This document shows positions 60,654-62,059 of a DNA stretch of 64,000 bases, piece by piece. Below the pieces are notes generated by a model. It was not told where the DNA came from. It saw nothing but the letters and a program-made list of their open reading frames with translations, and searched no databases. This stretch comes from Conchocele bisecta. Its lineage: Eukaryota > Mollusca > Bivalvia > Lucinida > Thyasiridae. Positions within the stretch are counted from its first letter, which is position 1, and each line of letters opens with the position of its first letter. The stretch is taken from the NCBI GenBank assembly GCA_029237695.1, contig CM055278.1, positions 74,442,297 through 74,506,296 on the forward strand, in the 5' to 3' direction. The translations under genes were made by a program, and so were the position numbers.

Positions 60654-61399
60654 ATCGCACAATTTCATTTATCACTTAATGGGTTGACTTTGTGTCTGTA
60701 TATGACCTTGAACTGACATGTAGCAAAATATTAATCATAAATCAATCAATCCATCTATTCAATCAACTACCAACCAACCAATCGCACACAATTCAGTTAT
60801 TTGAATGTGACTGTATGATATCTGTATTTGATCTTCCCGTTTTAATTGCTGTAAATGCCCAGCCAATAAGGGATTGTAGCTAGTTATTTCCCTTTGAAAA
60901 TATATTTATAGATGTCCGGTCCTATGCCGTATTTCAGTGTTTATTTCTTACTGAATAGCACAAAAAATGAGTTGCGAACAGAGTAGATCCAGATCAGACT
61001 ACACAGATGTGCAGTCTGATATGGGTCTACACTGATTGCAATAACATTAATAAGTGTGAAAATATGAATCTGGCAAATAATGCAGTCCCTGATCAGATTG
61101 CACAAATATGAGGGATGACATCGATCAACGCTAGTCAAAAACACTGTAACGACTCCTTCTCGCAACAATTCAAGCTACATTCGCCCTTTTAACGAACAAT
61201 AAGGCCATATAATGTATAATTTGGACCGGATTTCTATAAATAAATTAAAATCAGATAACTAGCTACGATCCCTCATTAGCCAAACAGCCAACCAACTATC
61301 CAACGGACCAATTTCAGGGCAAGTTACCCCTGAGCGGGTTGAAGGTGACCCTATGTGATGAAGAGGGTGAAAATGAGGCCAACCAGTTTGAAATTTCCG
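11408..61399 (+). CDS. ARHGEF7: PIX-family Rho guanine nucleotide exchange factor (partial gene, 10 exons)
   Basis: Joining 11408-11658, 28630-28753, 29300-29412, 30873-30967, 32051-32146, 36570-36692, 38882-39080, 41833-41913, 59219-59368 and 61318-61399 gives one uninterrupted frame of about 437 residues. Domain order is proline-rich linker (about 1-69), SH3 (about 70-121), spacer, DH (about 159-345) and the start of PH (about 355 on). It follows vertebrate beta-PIX colinearly; the shared stretches include [34 protein letters not shown] and the PH start. PIX proteins load GTP onto Rac1 and Cdc42, bind PAK through the SH3 domain and GIT through a C-terminal segment, and act at focal adhesions, leading edges and synapses (family knowledge). 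Here the gene is broken at both window edges: no CH domain was found upstream, and the rest of PH, the GIT-binding region and the coiled coil are beyond the window. Many invertebrates have one PIX gene, so ARHGEF6 versus ARHGEF7 cannot be decided. Intron sizes in order are about 17.0, 0.55, 1.5, 1.1, 4.4, 2.2, 2.75, 17.3 and 1.9 kb. Confidence 0.93.
11700..11790 (+). mobile_element. Left part of a CCCTTTCAACACCAC (TTAA-type) MITE
   Basis: CCCTTTCAACACTACAGACC and AGTGTAGATCCAAACGAGCC match the fuller copies at 29836 and 32274. Cut off by the element beginning at 11792. Confidence 0.6.
11792..13325 (+). mobile_element. Helentron/Pearl-like composite, family B
   Basis: 5' TTATGCCCCCGCC with a mirrored GGGGGGCATA. 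Two to three units of one core (CACTCGGGTAAATGTC...) are followed by an array of a second core. The 3' end carries GCGGGGGGTAT, the GTAAGC-CTC-GCTTAC stem-loop and TGACCAATGTAG. Probably two related elements joined, since a second 5'-like GGGGTATACTGGAGTCAGG occurs at 12337. Confidence 0.6.
12404..13110 (+). repeat. Tandem core array, about 167 bp period, family B
   Basis: Units at about 12404, 12571, 12739, 12908 and 13076 begin AACTTAACATCAGAGAAATA and contain CACACATGCATTCCTGTAAG and CCCAAGGTCAAGGTCAAATA. Confidence 0.85.
13330..13560. other. Repeat-flanking sequence
   Basis: GTGTGCCGACAGGTCA at 13367 recurs at 29635 beside another family B fragment, so this is probably old element sequence. 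Nothing else recognised. Confidence 0.35.
13573..13730. mobile_element. Partial GACTGGAGAAATGGGGCTTAT foldback
   Basis: Holds CACCATTCCACCAATGAAAC, TCAGGCTACAGAAGTTTAC and CATAAGCCCCGATTTTTCAG; the left third is missing. Confidence 0.65.
13995..14243. mobile_element. TTAA-flanked MITE (piggyBac/Kolobok type), copy 1
   Basis: TTAA at 13995-13998 and 14240-14243 flank CCCTTACACCGCT...AGTGGTTTAAGGG. The centre is a hairpin, ACAGCACTTCAGAATCATTT with its complement. A second copy is at 44213-44461. Confidence 0.8.
14310..14470 (-). repeat. Dispersed repeat, inverted partner of 28290-28430
   Basis: TGTTGTCATCAGTTCACGAG, CAGCGCTATATTTATAA and TTAAATTAATCATT here are the reverse complement of the copy near 28.3 kb. 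Confidence 0.7.
14530..14925 (+). mobile_element. 400-bp interspersed repeat copy
   Basis: Full-length: GGAGCATGTGAAGGGTAATT, GGTTTGGCCCTCAGGTACAT, TTCAGGGCTGAA, AGCAGGTTGAATGCGGGATT, TGACCTTAGCTGTTGATAGG. Confidence 0.8.
15420..15915. mobile_element. pogo-like MITE with CCAGTATCTCGAA ends
   Basis: CCAGTATCTCGAA at the left and TTCGAGATACTGG at the right are perfect 13-bp inverted repeats. Neither arm is coding. The superfamily is inferred from the end style. Confidence 0.6.
15983..16055. mobile_element. 73-bp foldback, TACAGTGGAACC ends
   Basis: TACAGTGGAACC...GGTTCCACTGTA with ACCCTGGGGACCTCCCAGGGT in the middle. Copies at 40620 and 61649; partial ones at 1, 42838 and 42984. Confidence 0.8.
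16180..17498. mobile_element. pogo-like element, 1.3 kb, TA ends
   Basis: TACAGTGAAATCGCCATG and the mirrored CATCGCGATTTCACTGTA bound it, consistent with TA target duplication. The interior holds CCGGGTTAC/GTAACC-rich sequence and no frame resembling a DDE transposase. Confidence 0.65.
17600..17777 (+). mobile_element. Family C core, left part of a nested site
   Basis: TTGTATCCTTGTCTGCACAA, TGTTTATCACGGCAAGACGA and TATCTCTCCTTGGCCATTTT; resumes at 21810 after the insertion with ATTTTCCCACTCTGTATC. Confidence 0.6.
18198..20192. mobile_element. CAG-ended TIR element, 6-bp target duplication, itself interrupted
   Basis: CAGGCATGGGA at the left and TCCCATGCCTG at the right; ATGTCT flanks both sides (18192-18197 and 20193-20198). 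The surrounding family G core continues across it, as the intact core near 21045 shows (CATGTCTATATGAAATC). Excluding the inner element at 18388-19952 it is about 430 bp. It contains a G15 run at 20086 followed by CATGCCCCC. Confidence 0.8.
18388..19952 (+). mobile_element. Helentron-like element, family G, innermost copy
   Basis: TTAGCTCACCTGAGCGAAGC, a (GTC)n-rich stretch, about three core units, TCAGGTGAGCGAATTAGGGC, and CTTG. Inserted in the CAG-ended element. Confidence 0.75.
18660..21700 (+). repeat. Tandem core units, 390-430 bp period, family G
   Basis: GGTAGGAATGATCGATGTAC recurs at about 18661, 19050, 19482, 20514 and 20935 (a near copy at 21349). Each unit also has CCAAGATGGCCGCC twice, GGTCAAAAATGGGC and GAACCGCTTGGCCCATG. 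Confidence 0.8.
21975..22266. mobile_element. Remnant of the CTTATCTGGAGC-ended element
   Basis: CTTATCTGGAGCTCTG at 22251-22266 matches the right end of 8848-9237, and ATACTCATTG/TACTCA motifs upstream resemble its interior. No left end found. Confidence 0.45.
22267..23370. other. Low-repeat intronic sequence
   Basis: Fewer recognisable repeats than elsewhere. It includes the short coding-like frame near 23274. No splice-bounded PIX exon found. Confidence 0.4.
23280..23356 (+). other. Short coding-like frame with strong start context, unassigned
   Basis: An ACCATGG context at 23274 opens a 24-codon frame, [20 protein letters not shown] then LRTF and TGA, inside a frame open from 23146. It is acidic and probably helical, and codon use looks more coding-like than the surroundings. 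A possible donor GATGG|GTAGAAG follows at 23352. It lies in the large PIX intron between the linker and SH3 exons, so it could be an alternative 5' exon or upstream frame of PIX, a remnant of something else, or chance. I do not recognise it. Confidence 0.25.
23378..23607. mobile_element. CCCTTTCA...TGAAAGGG MITE (TTAA type)
   Basis: CCCTTTCACCATTACA to GGGTGAAAGGG; right flank TTAA, left flank mutated to TCAA. An internal GATGAGCCGGC/GCCGGCTCATC hairpin. Confidence 0.7.
23768..24092 (+). mobile_element. 400-bp interspersed repeat copy
   Basis: CATGTGATGAGTAATTTAAT, CCTGGCACCAGATCAGGTTA, GCGGGATCGAACCCCGTTGG (a minus-strand B-box-like match), TAGGCCGTTAAACACC and an AATCAATC tail. A partial foldback lies just upstream (23695-23760). 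Confidence 0.75.
24513..24693. mobile_element. CCCTTTCAACACCACAG MITE (TTAA type), short copy
   Basis: CCCTTTCAACACCACAG to GGTGAAAGGG, right flank TTAA, left flank CTAA. Confidence 0.7.
25030..25150. mobile_element. Partial GACTGGAGAAATGGGGCTTAT foldback
   Basis: GTTTCACTGATTGAATTGCG, GTCCCTGATCAGGGTGCACT and the mirrored CTGATCAGGGACTGTAC. Confidence 0.6.
25235..25655 (+). mobile_element. 400-bp interspersed repeat copy
   Basis: GGTTTGGCCCTCGG-like head (GTTTGGCCCTCGGGTACG), CCTGACATCAGATCAGGATT, a 24-bp duplication of CCCCCATTTGTACAGGTAAT, and CCTTAGCTGTTGATATGCCG with an AACAAACAAA tail. Confidence 0.75.
25660..26790. other. Intronic sequence with a small tandem duplication
   Basis: GCAAACCGCCTAACTTTAG with ACTCTTGTA and AAAACGT...TTAT is present twice (26286-26343 and 26347-26403). 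Two ACCGGGTGCC-like copies, CACCCGG and CCGGGTG, face each other at 26178-26220. No gene. Confidence 0.5.
26795..27015. mobile_element. GACTGGAGAAATGGGGCTTAT foldback copy
   Basis: ACTGGAGAAATGGGGCTTAT at the left, AGCCCCATTTCTCCAGTCAC at the right, with the GATCCTGATCAGACTGTGC/ACAGGCTGATCTGGATC inner arms. Confidence 0.75.
27178..27420. repeat. AATC/AACC/AAAC low-complexity tract
   Basis: Irregular tetranucleotides such as AATCAATC, AACCAACC and CAAACAAA over 240 bases; the same kind of tract forms the tails of SINE copies elsewhere. Confidence 0.85.
27846..28003. mobile_element. TAATAACCATAAATATT foldback MITE
   Basis: TGTAATAACCATAAATATTC and the mirrored AAATATTTATGGTTATTATA. A fuller relative is at 39748-39947 and left ends at 14256 and 15307. 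Confidence 0.7.
28290..28430 (+). repeat. Dispersed repeat, inverted partner of 14310-14470
   Basis: CTCGTGAACTGATGACAATA, TTATAAATATAGCGCTGA and ATGATTAATTTAAT mirror the copy in the same intron. Confidence 0.7.
28500..28616. repeat. SINE-type 3' end with CAAC/CAAT tail abutting the SH3 exon
   Basis: GTTCAGTGGACATAAAACCC followed by AACCAACC and CAATCAAT units up to about 28615; the next 14 bases are the acceptor. Confidence 0.75.
28630..28753 (+). CDS. ARHGEF7: PIX exon: core of SH3 domain
   Basis: After TTCTTGTTTCAG the exon reads [13 protein letters not shown], then [20 protein letters not shown], then REFKQ, ending in AAACAAG|GTAATA (phase 1). It holds the diagnostic SH3 residues: the ALYDF-distal KGD turn, the WW pair of the peptide-binding face, the G-x-x-G-x-F/W-P-x-N-Y/F-V block, and the last beta strand. 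In PIX proteins this SH3 binds an atypical PxxxPR motif in PAK. It is close to the vertebrate sequence and no key residue is missing. A CAAT/CAAC tetranucleotide tract runs to within about 15 bases of the acceptor. Confidence 0.96.
28845..29152 (+). mobile_element. 400-bp interspersed repeat copy ending in a C-run
   Basis: GGTTTGGCCCTCAGGTACAT, CCTGGCACCAGGTACGATCA, then a run of more than 20 C at about 29130 where other copies have CCCCCC. Confidence 0.75.
29300..29412 (+). CDS. ARHGEF7: PIX exon: SH3-DH spacer and start of DH
   Basis: The acceptor is CGCCTTCCAG and the donor GTG|GTGAGT (phase 0). The first two bases complete the Glu codon begun in the SH3 exon. The product is a Gly/Pro/Lys-rich spacer ([20 protein letters not shown]) followed by SMQFYHNV, matching the KSYYNVV start of the vertebrate PIX DH domain. 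The spacer is poorly conserved in the family, so its sequence says little about function. The upstream intron is only 546 bases and holds one interspersed repeat and a C22 run. Confidence 0.92.
29483..29660 (+). mobile_element. Fragment of a TTATGCCCCC-type (family B) element
   Basis: TTATGCCCCCATCACC with GGGGGCA and a (TACG)n stretch, then GTGCCGACAGGCCAC as near 13367. Mostly deleted. Confidence 0.55.
29832..30066. mobile_element. TTAA-flanked CCCTTTCAACACCACAG MITE
   Basis: TTAA at 29832-29835 and 30063-30066; CCCTTTCAACACC to CTCAGGGAAGGG; an inner AGATCCAGATGAGCCGGCTC. Confidence 0.8.
30386..30603. repeat. Long inverted repeat with A17/T-rich centre
   Basis: ATGGCCTTTTTGTGGAATTT and ATAAACTTGGAAAAGTCGCG, GGGAATACTGGACGA on the left are mirrored by TCGTCCAGTATTCCCGCGAC, TTTTCCAAGTTTATA and AAATTCCACAAAAAGGCCAT on the right, arms of about 90 bp. 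The frame open across it is a by-product. Confidence 0.85.
30692..30790. repeat. Perfect 47-bp-arm palindrome with 5-base spacer
   Basis: ACTTATAAAATGCTTTTGTT...TAAGGGCGGTC, spacer ATTAA, then the exact reverse complement ending CATTTTATAAGT. No mismatch in either arm. Confidence 0.9.
30873..30967 (+). CDS. ARHGEF7: PIX exon: DH domain, conserved region 1
   Basis: Between GTCTATACAG and CAT|GTAAGT the frame reads [20 protein letters not shown] and then [11 protein letters not shown], ending two bases into a codon (phase 2). This is the first DH helix (CR1), whose ETE-x(2)-Y/H pattern contacts switch I of the Rho GTPase; vertebrate PIX has ETENEYSKEL at the same place. The usual Tyr is replaced by His (ETERTH), a mild departure. 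The flanking introns contain two long hairpins upstream and two foldback elements downstream. Confidence 0.95.
31147..31312. mobile_element. Foldback MITE, TTTATTCCACTAC ends
   Basis: TTTATTCCACTACCATTTTAAAATACC at the left and GGTATTTCAGAATTGTAGTGGAATAAA at the right (each over 20 bases only with mismatches), with ATCTGTAAATCC/GGATTTCCAGAT inside. Confidence 0.65.
31482..31850. mobile_element. Foldback MITE with ATATTCACCTCGAGGTGAATAT-like centre
   Basis: CTGAATATCAGTGTCGGACT against AGACTGATATTCAG, plus two further TTCACCT/AGGTGAA pairs at 31544-31560 and 31790-31820. Internal structure is complex. Confidence 0.6.
32051..32146 (+). CDS. ARHGEF7: PIX exon: DH domain, second helix
   Basis: The acceptor is CTCGTTTCAG and the donor TTCAAA|GTAAGT (phase 2). 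With the split first codon the product is [33 protein letters not shown], aligned with the vertebrate block containing MGNLEEICSFQQ and SLEECTK. The GNLEDI motif is a PIX hallmark in the second DH helix. Reading straight on through the donor meets a stop at once, which supports splicing there. Confidence 0.95.
32270..32522. mobile_element. TTAA-flanked CCCTTTGAACCC MITE
   Basis: TTAA at 32270-32273 and 32519-32522; CCCTTTGAACCC to GGGTTGAAAGGG; AGATCCAGATGAGCCGGCTC and its mirror inside. Confidence 0.8.
32547..32640. repeat. SINE-type 3' end with CAAT/CAAC tail
   Basis: GTTCAGTGGATGTAAAACTC then CAATCAATCAATCAACC units. Interrupted from related sequence near 36280 by the element 32652-36256. 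Confidence 0.65.
33690..36023 (+). mobile_element. Helentron-like element, family F, interrupted
   Basis: GGGCGGGCGGCGTCCACAAT 5' region, GTACCACCTAGGACCACCAA and CTATATCTCTGCAACTGCTT cores, then TAGTGTCCATGCCTCGCCCC...AAAAAACCTGGCC...GCCTCGTTTCTTG. Bases 34271-35885 are a family G insertion. The first bases of the 5' end appear lost. Confidence 0.65.
34271..35885 (+). mobile_element. Helentron-like element, family G, third copy
   Basis: TTAGCTCACCTGCGCGAAGC to AGGGCCATCATGGCCCTCTTG with TCAGGTGAGC before it. Three core units (GGTAGGAATGAT at 34563, 35004, 35426). Removing it leaves CTATTTTTTTAGTGTCC, exactly the form in the intact copies at 54474 and 56624. Confidence 0.8.
36410..36535. repeat. 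SINE-type tail just upstream of a DH exon
   Basis: GTTAGCGGATGTAAAACCCC, then irregular CAAT/CAAC/CAGC units to about 36535; the exon begins at 36570. Confidence 0.7.
36570..36692 (+). CDS. ARHGEF7: PIX exon: DH domain, RVGG and YCANHP block
   Basis: The exon follows CATCCTGTTTCAG and ends AAACAG|GTAACA (phase 2). It encodes [40 protein letters not shown], matching the vertebrate QQRVGGCF and LYLTYCANHPSAV. The YxxYCxNxP pattern is conserved across DH domains. A CAAT/CAAC tract lies 35 bases upstream. The last third of this exon, donor included, is copied in decayed form about 0.8 kb downstream (37449-37536). Confidence 0.95.
36715..37385 (+). mobile_element. 400-bp interspersed repeat split by a family C element
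   Basis: Left part CCCGTTATAAAAGTAGCAAC...TTTCAGGGCTGAATATATAG; right part TTTATTGTAAATATTCAGTT...AAATGACCTTAGCTGTTAAA with an AACAAACA tail. Confidence 0.75.
36844..37207 (+). mobile_element. Complete short family C element
   Basis: TTATACGCCCGTTTAAAAAA and GGACGTAT at the 5' end; two cores; GATGGGCGTATATTGTGACC and GGAACTCTTG at the 3' end. ATACGCCC pairs with GGGCGTAT. 364 bp, inserted in a T-run. Confidence 0.7.
37449..37536 (+). pseudogene. Decayed duplicate of a DH exon end with its splice donor
   Basis: The sequence repeats the last ~50 bases of the exon ending at 36692 with a few substitutions (it would read [16 protein letters not shown]). Its final 32 bases (37468-37499) are then copied again in tandem (37500-37531), followed by an intact CAG|GTAACACA donor. 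The 32-base insertion breaks the frame and no acceptor precedes it, so it is not a usable exon as it stands. It lies in the same intron as the original. Confidence 0.8.
37738..38050. mobile_element. CAAAGTATACTTT foldback MITE, copy 2
   Basis: Centre TTATCACAGCCAAAATGGCTGTGATAA within about 34-bp perfect arms; right end carries AAGTATACTTATCTTTGCTAGAT duplications. A partial foldback of the other family lies at 37575-37735. Confidence 0.8.
38056..38330 (+). mobile_element. 400-bp interspersed repeat, 5'-truncated
   Basis: TACTGGTTTGGCTCTCTTGT, GACCTGGCACCTGATCAAAT and ATACGGGATTCGACCCCATT. Confidence 0.7.
38377..38595. mobile_element. GACTGGAGAAATGGGGCTTAT foldback copy
   Basis: TGTGGCTGTGACTGGAGAAA at the left, TTTATCCAGTCACAGC at the right, with AGTGTAGATCCAGATCAGCC/TGATCAGGATCTACACTG inside. 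Confidence 0.8.
38630..38870. repeat. CAAT/CAAC tract abutting the CR3 exon
   Basis: GGGCGGGCGGGCCACCGGCC, CAGCCAGCCAGC, then 200 bases of AATC/AACC units; the acceptor TTGATGTTTCAG follows directly. Confidence 0.85.
38882..39080 (+). CDS. ARHGEF7: PIX exon: DH domain, conserved region 3
   Basis: The longest coding exon of the core. The acceptor is TTGATGTTTCAG and the donor ATCGCT|GTAAGT (phase 0). It encodes [66 protein letters not shown]. The [20 protein letters not shown] stretch is CR3 of the DH domain, the main catalytic helix that engages switch II; vertebrate PIX has LSKPFMRLDKYPTLLKELER. All the conserved residues I would look for are present. An about 200-base CAAT/CAAC tract ends roughly 12 bases before the exon. 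Confidence 0.96.
39382..39414. repeat. Perfect 15-bp-arm palindrome
   Basis: CATAAGAAACGAGGC, ATG, GCCTCGTTTCTTATG. The right arm contains GCCTCGTTTCTT, the terminal bases of family F elements. Confidence 0.85.
39490..39755 (+). mobile_element. 400-bp interspersed repeat, diverged copy
   Basis: ATACTTTTAGGGGATGGGAT, CCTGGCACCAGATCAGGTTG, TACGGGACACGACCCTGTTG and GCGGACGTTAAACCCTATTC, then CACTCACTCACTCACT. Confidence 0.65.
39748..39950. mobile_element. TAATAAC(C)CTAAATATT foldback MITE
   Basis: CGTAATAACACTAAATATTT at the left and CTTTAGGGTTATTAC at the right; AAACAAATTGTATCCAAATA in the middle. Confidence 0.65.
40150..40548 (+). mobile_element. Family A element, 3'-truncated
   Basis: TTAGCTCGCCTGCACGAAGT and a (GTCGGC)n-like stretch, then two core units, ending abruptly after AAGGTCAAGGTCACAAACT with no 3' terminus. 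Confidence 0.65.
40618..40689. mobile_element. 72-bp TACAGCGGAACC foldback
   Basis: TACAGCGGAACCTCTCTAAA, central ACCCTGGGGACCTTCCAGGGT-like pair, and TTTAGAGAGGTTCCACTGTA. Confidence 0.8.
40815..41685 (+). mobile_element. Family A element with both ends
   Basis: TTAGCTCGCCTGCATGAAGT; four to five core units; CATGCGAGCTTCG; GTTGTC-TTCT-GACAAC; TCTTG. Shorter and more diverged than the 472-2872 copy. Confidence 0.7.
41833..41913 (+). CDS. ARHGEF7: PIX exon: last DH helix
   Basis: Twenty-seven codons between GTGGTATTTCAG and GGGGAG|GTAAGC, phase 0 on both sides. The product [27 protein letters not shown] corresponds to the vertebrate QEVRKRKELELQIL...NWEGD end of the DH domain just before PH. 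The preceding 60 bases carry a small hairpin around GATATTGC. The next intron is 17.3 kb and mostly repeats. Confidence 0.95.
41960..42070 (+). mobile_element. tRNA-derived SINE head
   Basis: TACCCGGTTAGCTCCAATGG (A-box-like) with GGTCCTGGGTTTGTGTCCCA (B-box-like) about 40 bases on. A second head at 42685-42760 reads TACCCAGTTAGTTCAGTAGA. Confidence 0.5.
42380..42668 (+). repeat. Dispersed repeat, second copy (first at 9952-10300)
   Basis: TTTTTCATTTGTGGACCGAT and AACGTGGAACAGACAGTAGG ends as in the first copy, with a run of about 25 C at 42464. Confidence 0.7.
43028..43055 (-). other. tRNA 3'-half-like segment (not a complete tRNA)
   Basis: Minus strand reads GTCACGGGTTCGATTCCCAC then ATCCAGC, a good B-box and T-arm-like match. 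The 5' half is missing; its place is taken by the 35-bp satellite. Confidence 0.4.
43056..43335. repeat. Perfect satellite: eight 35-bp units
   Basis: ACCAGCCTGGCACAACACGT plus ACAGTAGCTATATTT, repeated eight times with no substitution visible. No spacers of variable sequence, so not a CRISPR array. Confidence 0.95.
43525..43720 (+). mobile_element. Family C-like fragment
   Basis: GGACGGGCGGCGAGCGGGCA, TTGTCCTCGCGAAAACTC, AACCAAATTCGGTATACATG and GATCTATCTCCCTGTGG. Confidence 0.5.
44018..44038 (+). promoter_or_regulatory. Pair of octamer (POU-type) motifs
   Basis: ATTTGCAT occurs at 44018-44025 and 44031-44038 within GCTTCATTTGCATGCTTC and its repeat. The octamer is the site of POU-domain factors; function here is not shown. 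Confidence 0.3.
44213..44461. mobile_element. TTAA-flanked MITE, copy 2
   Basis: TTAA at 44213-44216 and 44458-44461; CCATTACACCGCT...GTCTAAGGG; same ACAGCACTT...AAGTGCTGT hairpin as at 13995. Confidence 0.8.
44757..44998. mobile_element. GACTGGAGAAATGGGGCTTAT foldback, complete copy
   Basis: ATATGGCTGTGACTGGAGAA to TTCTCCAGTCACAGCCACAT, with both inner GATC arms intact; a good reference copy. Confidence 0.85.
46606..46858. mobile_element. GACTGGAGAAATGGGGCTTAT foldback, diverged left end
   Basis: TTGCGACCAGTGTAGATCCA, TCACACAGTCTGAACAGGAT and CCCCATTTCTCCAGTCACAG. Confidence 0.65.
47255..47460 (+). repeat. Diverged direct duplication with AACCAATCAGC
   Basis: CAACCAATCAGCTTGGCATAGGTG-like and TAACCAATCAGCATAGAATAGGTG-like segments lie about 130 bases apart, each followed by ATACACCTG. 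The CCAAT box is a common promoter element, but no gene start is evident. Confidence 0.5.
48364..48555 (+). mobile_element. tRNA-derived SINE
   Basis: GGTAGTCTAATGTTAGAACA, GGAGGTCACGGGTTAAATCT (B-box-like), CATTTCCATCCCGTTGG and TATATGACCTTAGCTGTTAC. Confidence 0.65.
48562..48780 (+). mobile_element. 5' fragment of a TATGCCCCACC-type tandem-core element
   Basis: TATGCCCCACCACAATAGTG mirrored by GGCAT, then a (GTCC)n-rich stretch and a piece of core. No 3' end. Confidence 0.45.
48781..48852. repeat. Three 24-bp tandem units
   Basis: TTGCTGTTATGAATGTTATG plus AATG, three times without change. Confidence 0.9.
48929..50141 (+). mobile_element. Helentron/Pearl-like element, family B
   Basis: TTATACCCCCCGC...GGGGGGGTATACTGG at the 5' end; five to six ~165-bp core units; GCGGGGGGGGTGGTAT, GTAAGC-CTC-GCTTAC and TGACCAATCTAG at the 3' end. 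ATACCCCCCGC pairs with GCGGGGGG(TGG)TAT. Confidence 0.7.
50483..50870. mobile_element. Two adjacent GACTGGAGAAATGGGGCTTAT foldbacks
   Basis: The first runs to CCAGTCACAGCCACATATGT near 50702; a second begins there with GTTTCATTGATGGAATGGTG and ends near CATTTCATCAGTAAC, followed by another partial one. Confidence 0.7.
52109..54400 (+). repeat. Tandem core array, about 149 bp period, family F, first block
   Basis: Units contain CTATATCTCTGCAACTGCTT, CTTCACATGGGTG, TGTCGCACCTGCTTGCGGAA and CCCAATGTCAAGGTCAAATT. The repeated ~62-codon frames ([12 protein letters not shown]...) are by-products; a 149-bp unit is not a multiple of three. Confidence 0.9.
55100..56540 (+). repeat. Tandem core array, family F, second block
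   Basis: About nine units 143-150 bp apart (CTATATCTCTGCAACT near 55260, 55409, 55559, 55709, 55858, 56007, 56150), very uniform. Confidence 0.9.
57690..58832 (+). mobile_element. 400-bp interspersed repeat split by a family E element
   Basis: Left part TATCCTACTGCTTTTGGGAG...CAGGGCTGAATATATTG; right part GATTTATTGTAAATATTCAG...CCCGGCCTTAAATGACCTTA. Confidence 0.7.
57811..58715. mobile_element. Family E element: TGGCGGGAGACA inverted repeats and 3' hairpin
   Basis: TGGCGGGAGACA at 57813 and TGTCTCCCGCCA ending 58695 are perfect; AGTACT-TTC-AGTACT then TTTG follows. Inside, a ~227-250-bp segment is duplicated in tandem (from CTATTGGGATCGTGATTCT). Each copy opens a frame containing [19 protein letters not shown]; about 57 codons in the first copy and 68 in the second. 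The product is not recognised. Confidence 0.6.
58905..59125. mobile_element. Diverged GACTGGAGAAATGGGGCTTAT foldback
   Basis: GATGGTGAAATTGGGCTCAT, TAGCCTGATAAGGATCCATA, GCAGGCTGATCTGGGTCTAC. Confidence 0.55.
59140..59205. repeat. CAAT/CAAC tract abutting the first PH exon
   Basis: ATCAATCAATCAATCA, ACCAACCAACAAACC and AATCAATCAAT up to about 59201; the acceptor is at 59218. Confidence 0.8.
59219..59368 (+). CDS. ARHGEF7: PIX exon: start of PH domain
   Basis: Fifty codons between TTATTTTCAG and TACGAG|GTAAGA, phase 0. It encodes [50 protein letters not shown], matching vertebrate DIKTLGNVTYMSQV and LLFPNVLLMLSASPRMSGF. These are the first PH beta strands, which pack on the DH domain and bind phosphoinositides in this family. 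An ATG inside the exon (59231) is in frame but internal. A G/C-rich satellite begins about 150 bases downstream. Confidence 0.95.
59515..60460. repeat. G/C-run satellite, about 182 bp period
   Basis: CATGCACACACATCAGC(G/T)GC recurs at about 59703, 59887, 60068 and 60249. Between copies are runs of 5-14 G or C and CCGGCCCATAATCCCC. Many G-runs are close enough for G-quadruplex formation. Confidence 0.85.
60622..60800. repeat. CCAG and CAAT/CAAC low-complexity tracts
   Basis: (CCAG)7 or so at 60622-60650, then a SINE-like TATATGACCTTGAACTGACA and AATCAATC/AACCAACC units. Confidence 0.75.
60965..61140. mobile_element. Diverged GACTGGAGAAATGGGGCTTAT foldback
   Basis: AGAGTAGATCCAGATCAGAC and CAGTCTGATATGGGTCTACA; the outer ends are decayed. 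Confidence 0.55.
61318..61399 (+). CDS. ARHGEF7: PIX exon: PH domain, middle (last exon in window)
   Basis: The acceptor CCAATTTCAG is followed by [27 protein letters not shown], and TTTCCG|GTATGT is the donor (phase 1). Vertebrate PIX reads GKLPTTGMTIT...NAFEISG at the same place, so the order and phase are right. The remaining PH strands and C-terminal helix should come next, but I found no matching exon in 61400-64000, so they are presumably beyond the window. Confidence 0.92.
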
Positions 61400-61426
61400 G
61401 TATGTTGCATAGAAGCAATGTGTACT

Positions 61427-61555
61427 ACAGTGCAACCTCTCTACAACGGCCGCCCATGGGAAGAAACAAAAGTGGCTGTTGTAGAGAGGTGGCTGTTGTA
61501 GGAGGTTAAATATTCCAATTGGGATATAAAATAGTGGCTGTTATAGAGAGGTATA
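61427..61555. mobile_element. CAGTGCAACCTCTCTACAACGG pogo-like remnant
   Basis: ACAGTGCAACCTCTCTACAA with repeated GTGGCTGTTGTAGAGAGGT; short, no coding capacity. Confidence 0.5.
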
Positions 61556-61648
61556 TAAATGTATTTAATGAAATTACGCAGATGTCCGAAGGTAAAAAAT
61601 CACATGGCATGTCTCATATATGAACATGTGCTGTACAAATGATAATAC

Positions 61649-61722
61649 AGTGGATCCTGCCTAAACCGGACACCCTGGCAGGTCTGTCTCAGGGTGTCCG
61701 ATTTAGAGAAATTCCACTGTAA
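61649..61722. mobile_element. TACAGTGGATCC foldback, 74 bp
   Basis: TACAGTGGATCCTGCCTAAA and TTTAGAGAAATTCCACTGTA, third clear copy of this small family. Confidence 0.75.
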
Positions 61723-61751
61723 TTCAGTTAATTGAGCACATGTTCATATAT

Positions 61752-62059
61752 GTTATAATGGAGCTGCAGTGTATGCATTAATTTTATGTTACACATGAGA
61801 CGCGCCATGTAATTTTGTACCTTCGGACATCTGCGTAATTTCATTAAATATGTTCACAAAATTTACAATATTTTTCATAAATAAAGTCAAAAGTTGACAA
61901 AATATTCGGAATATAATTTGTCAACTTTTGATGCCATTTACGGAAGATATTGTAAATTTTGTAAACATGAAATTACACAGGTGTCCGAAGGTACAAAATT
62001 ACATGGCGCGTCTCATGTGTAACATAAAATTAATGCATACATTGCAGCTCCATTATAAC
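61752..62059. repeat. 300-bp near-palindrome bounded by pogo-like ends
   Basis: GTTATAATGGAGCTGCAGTG and TATGCATTAATTTTATGTTA, ACATGAGACGCGCCATGTAA on the left are mirrored on the right arm ending CCATTATAAC. The centre is near 61905. A degraded third arm copy lies at 61572-61625 (ATTACGCAGATGTCCGAAGG). Confidence 0.85.
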
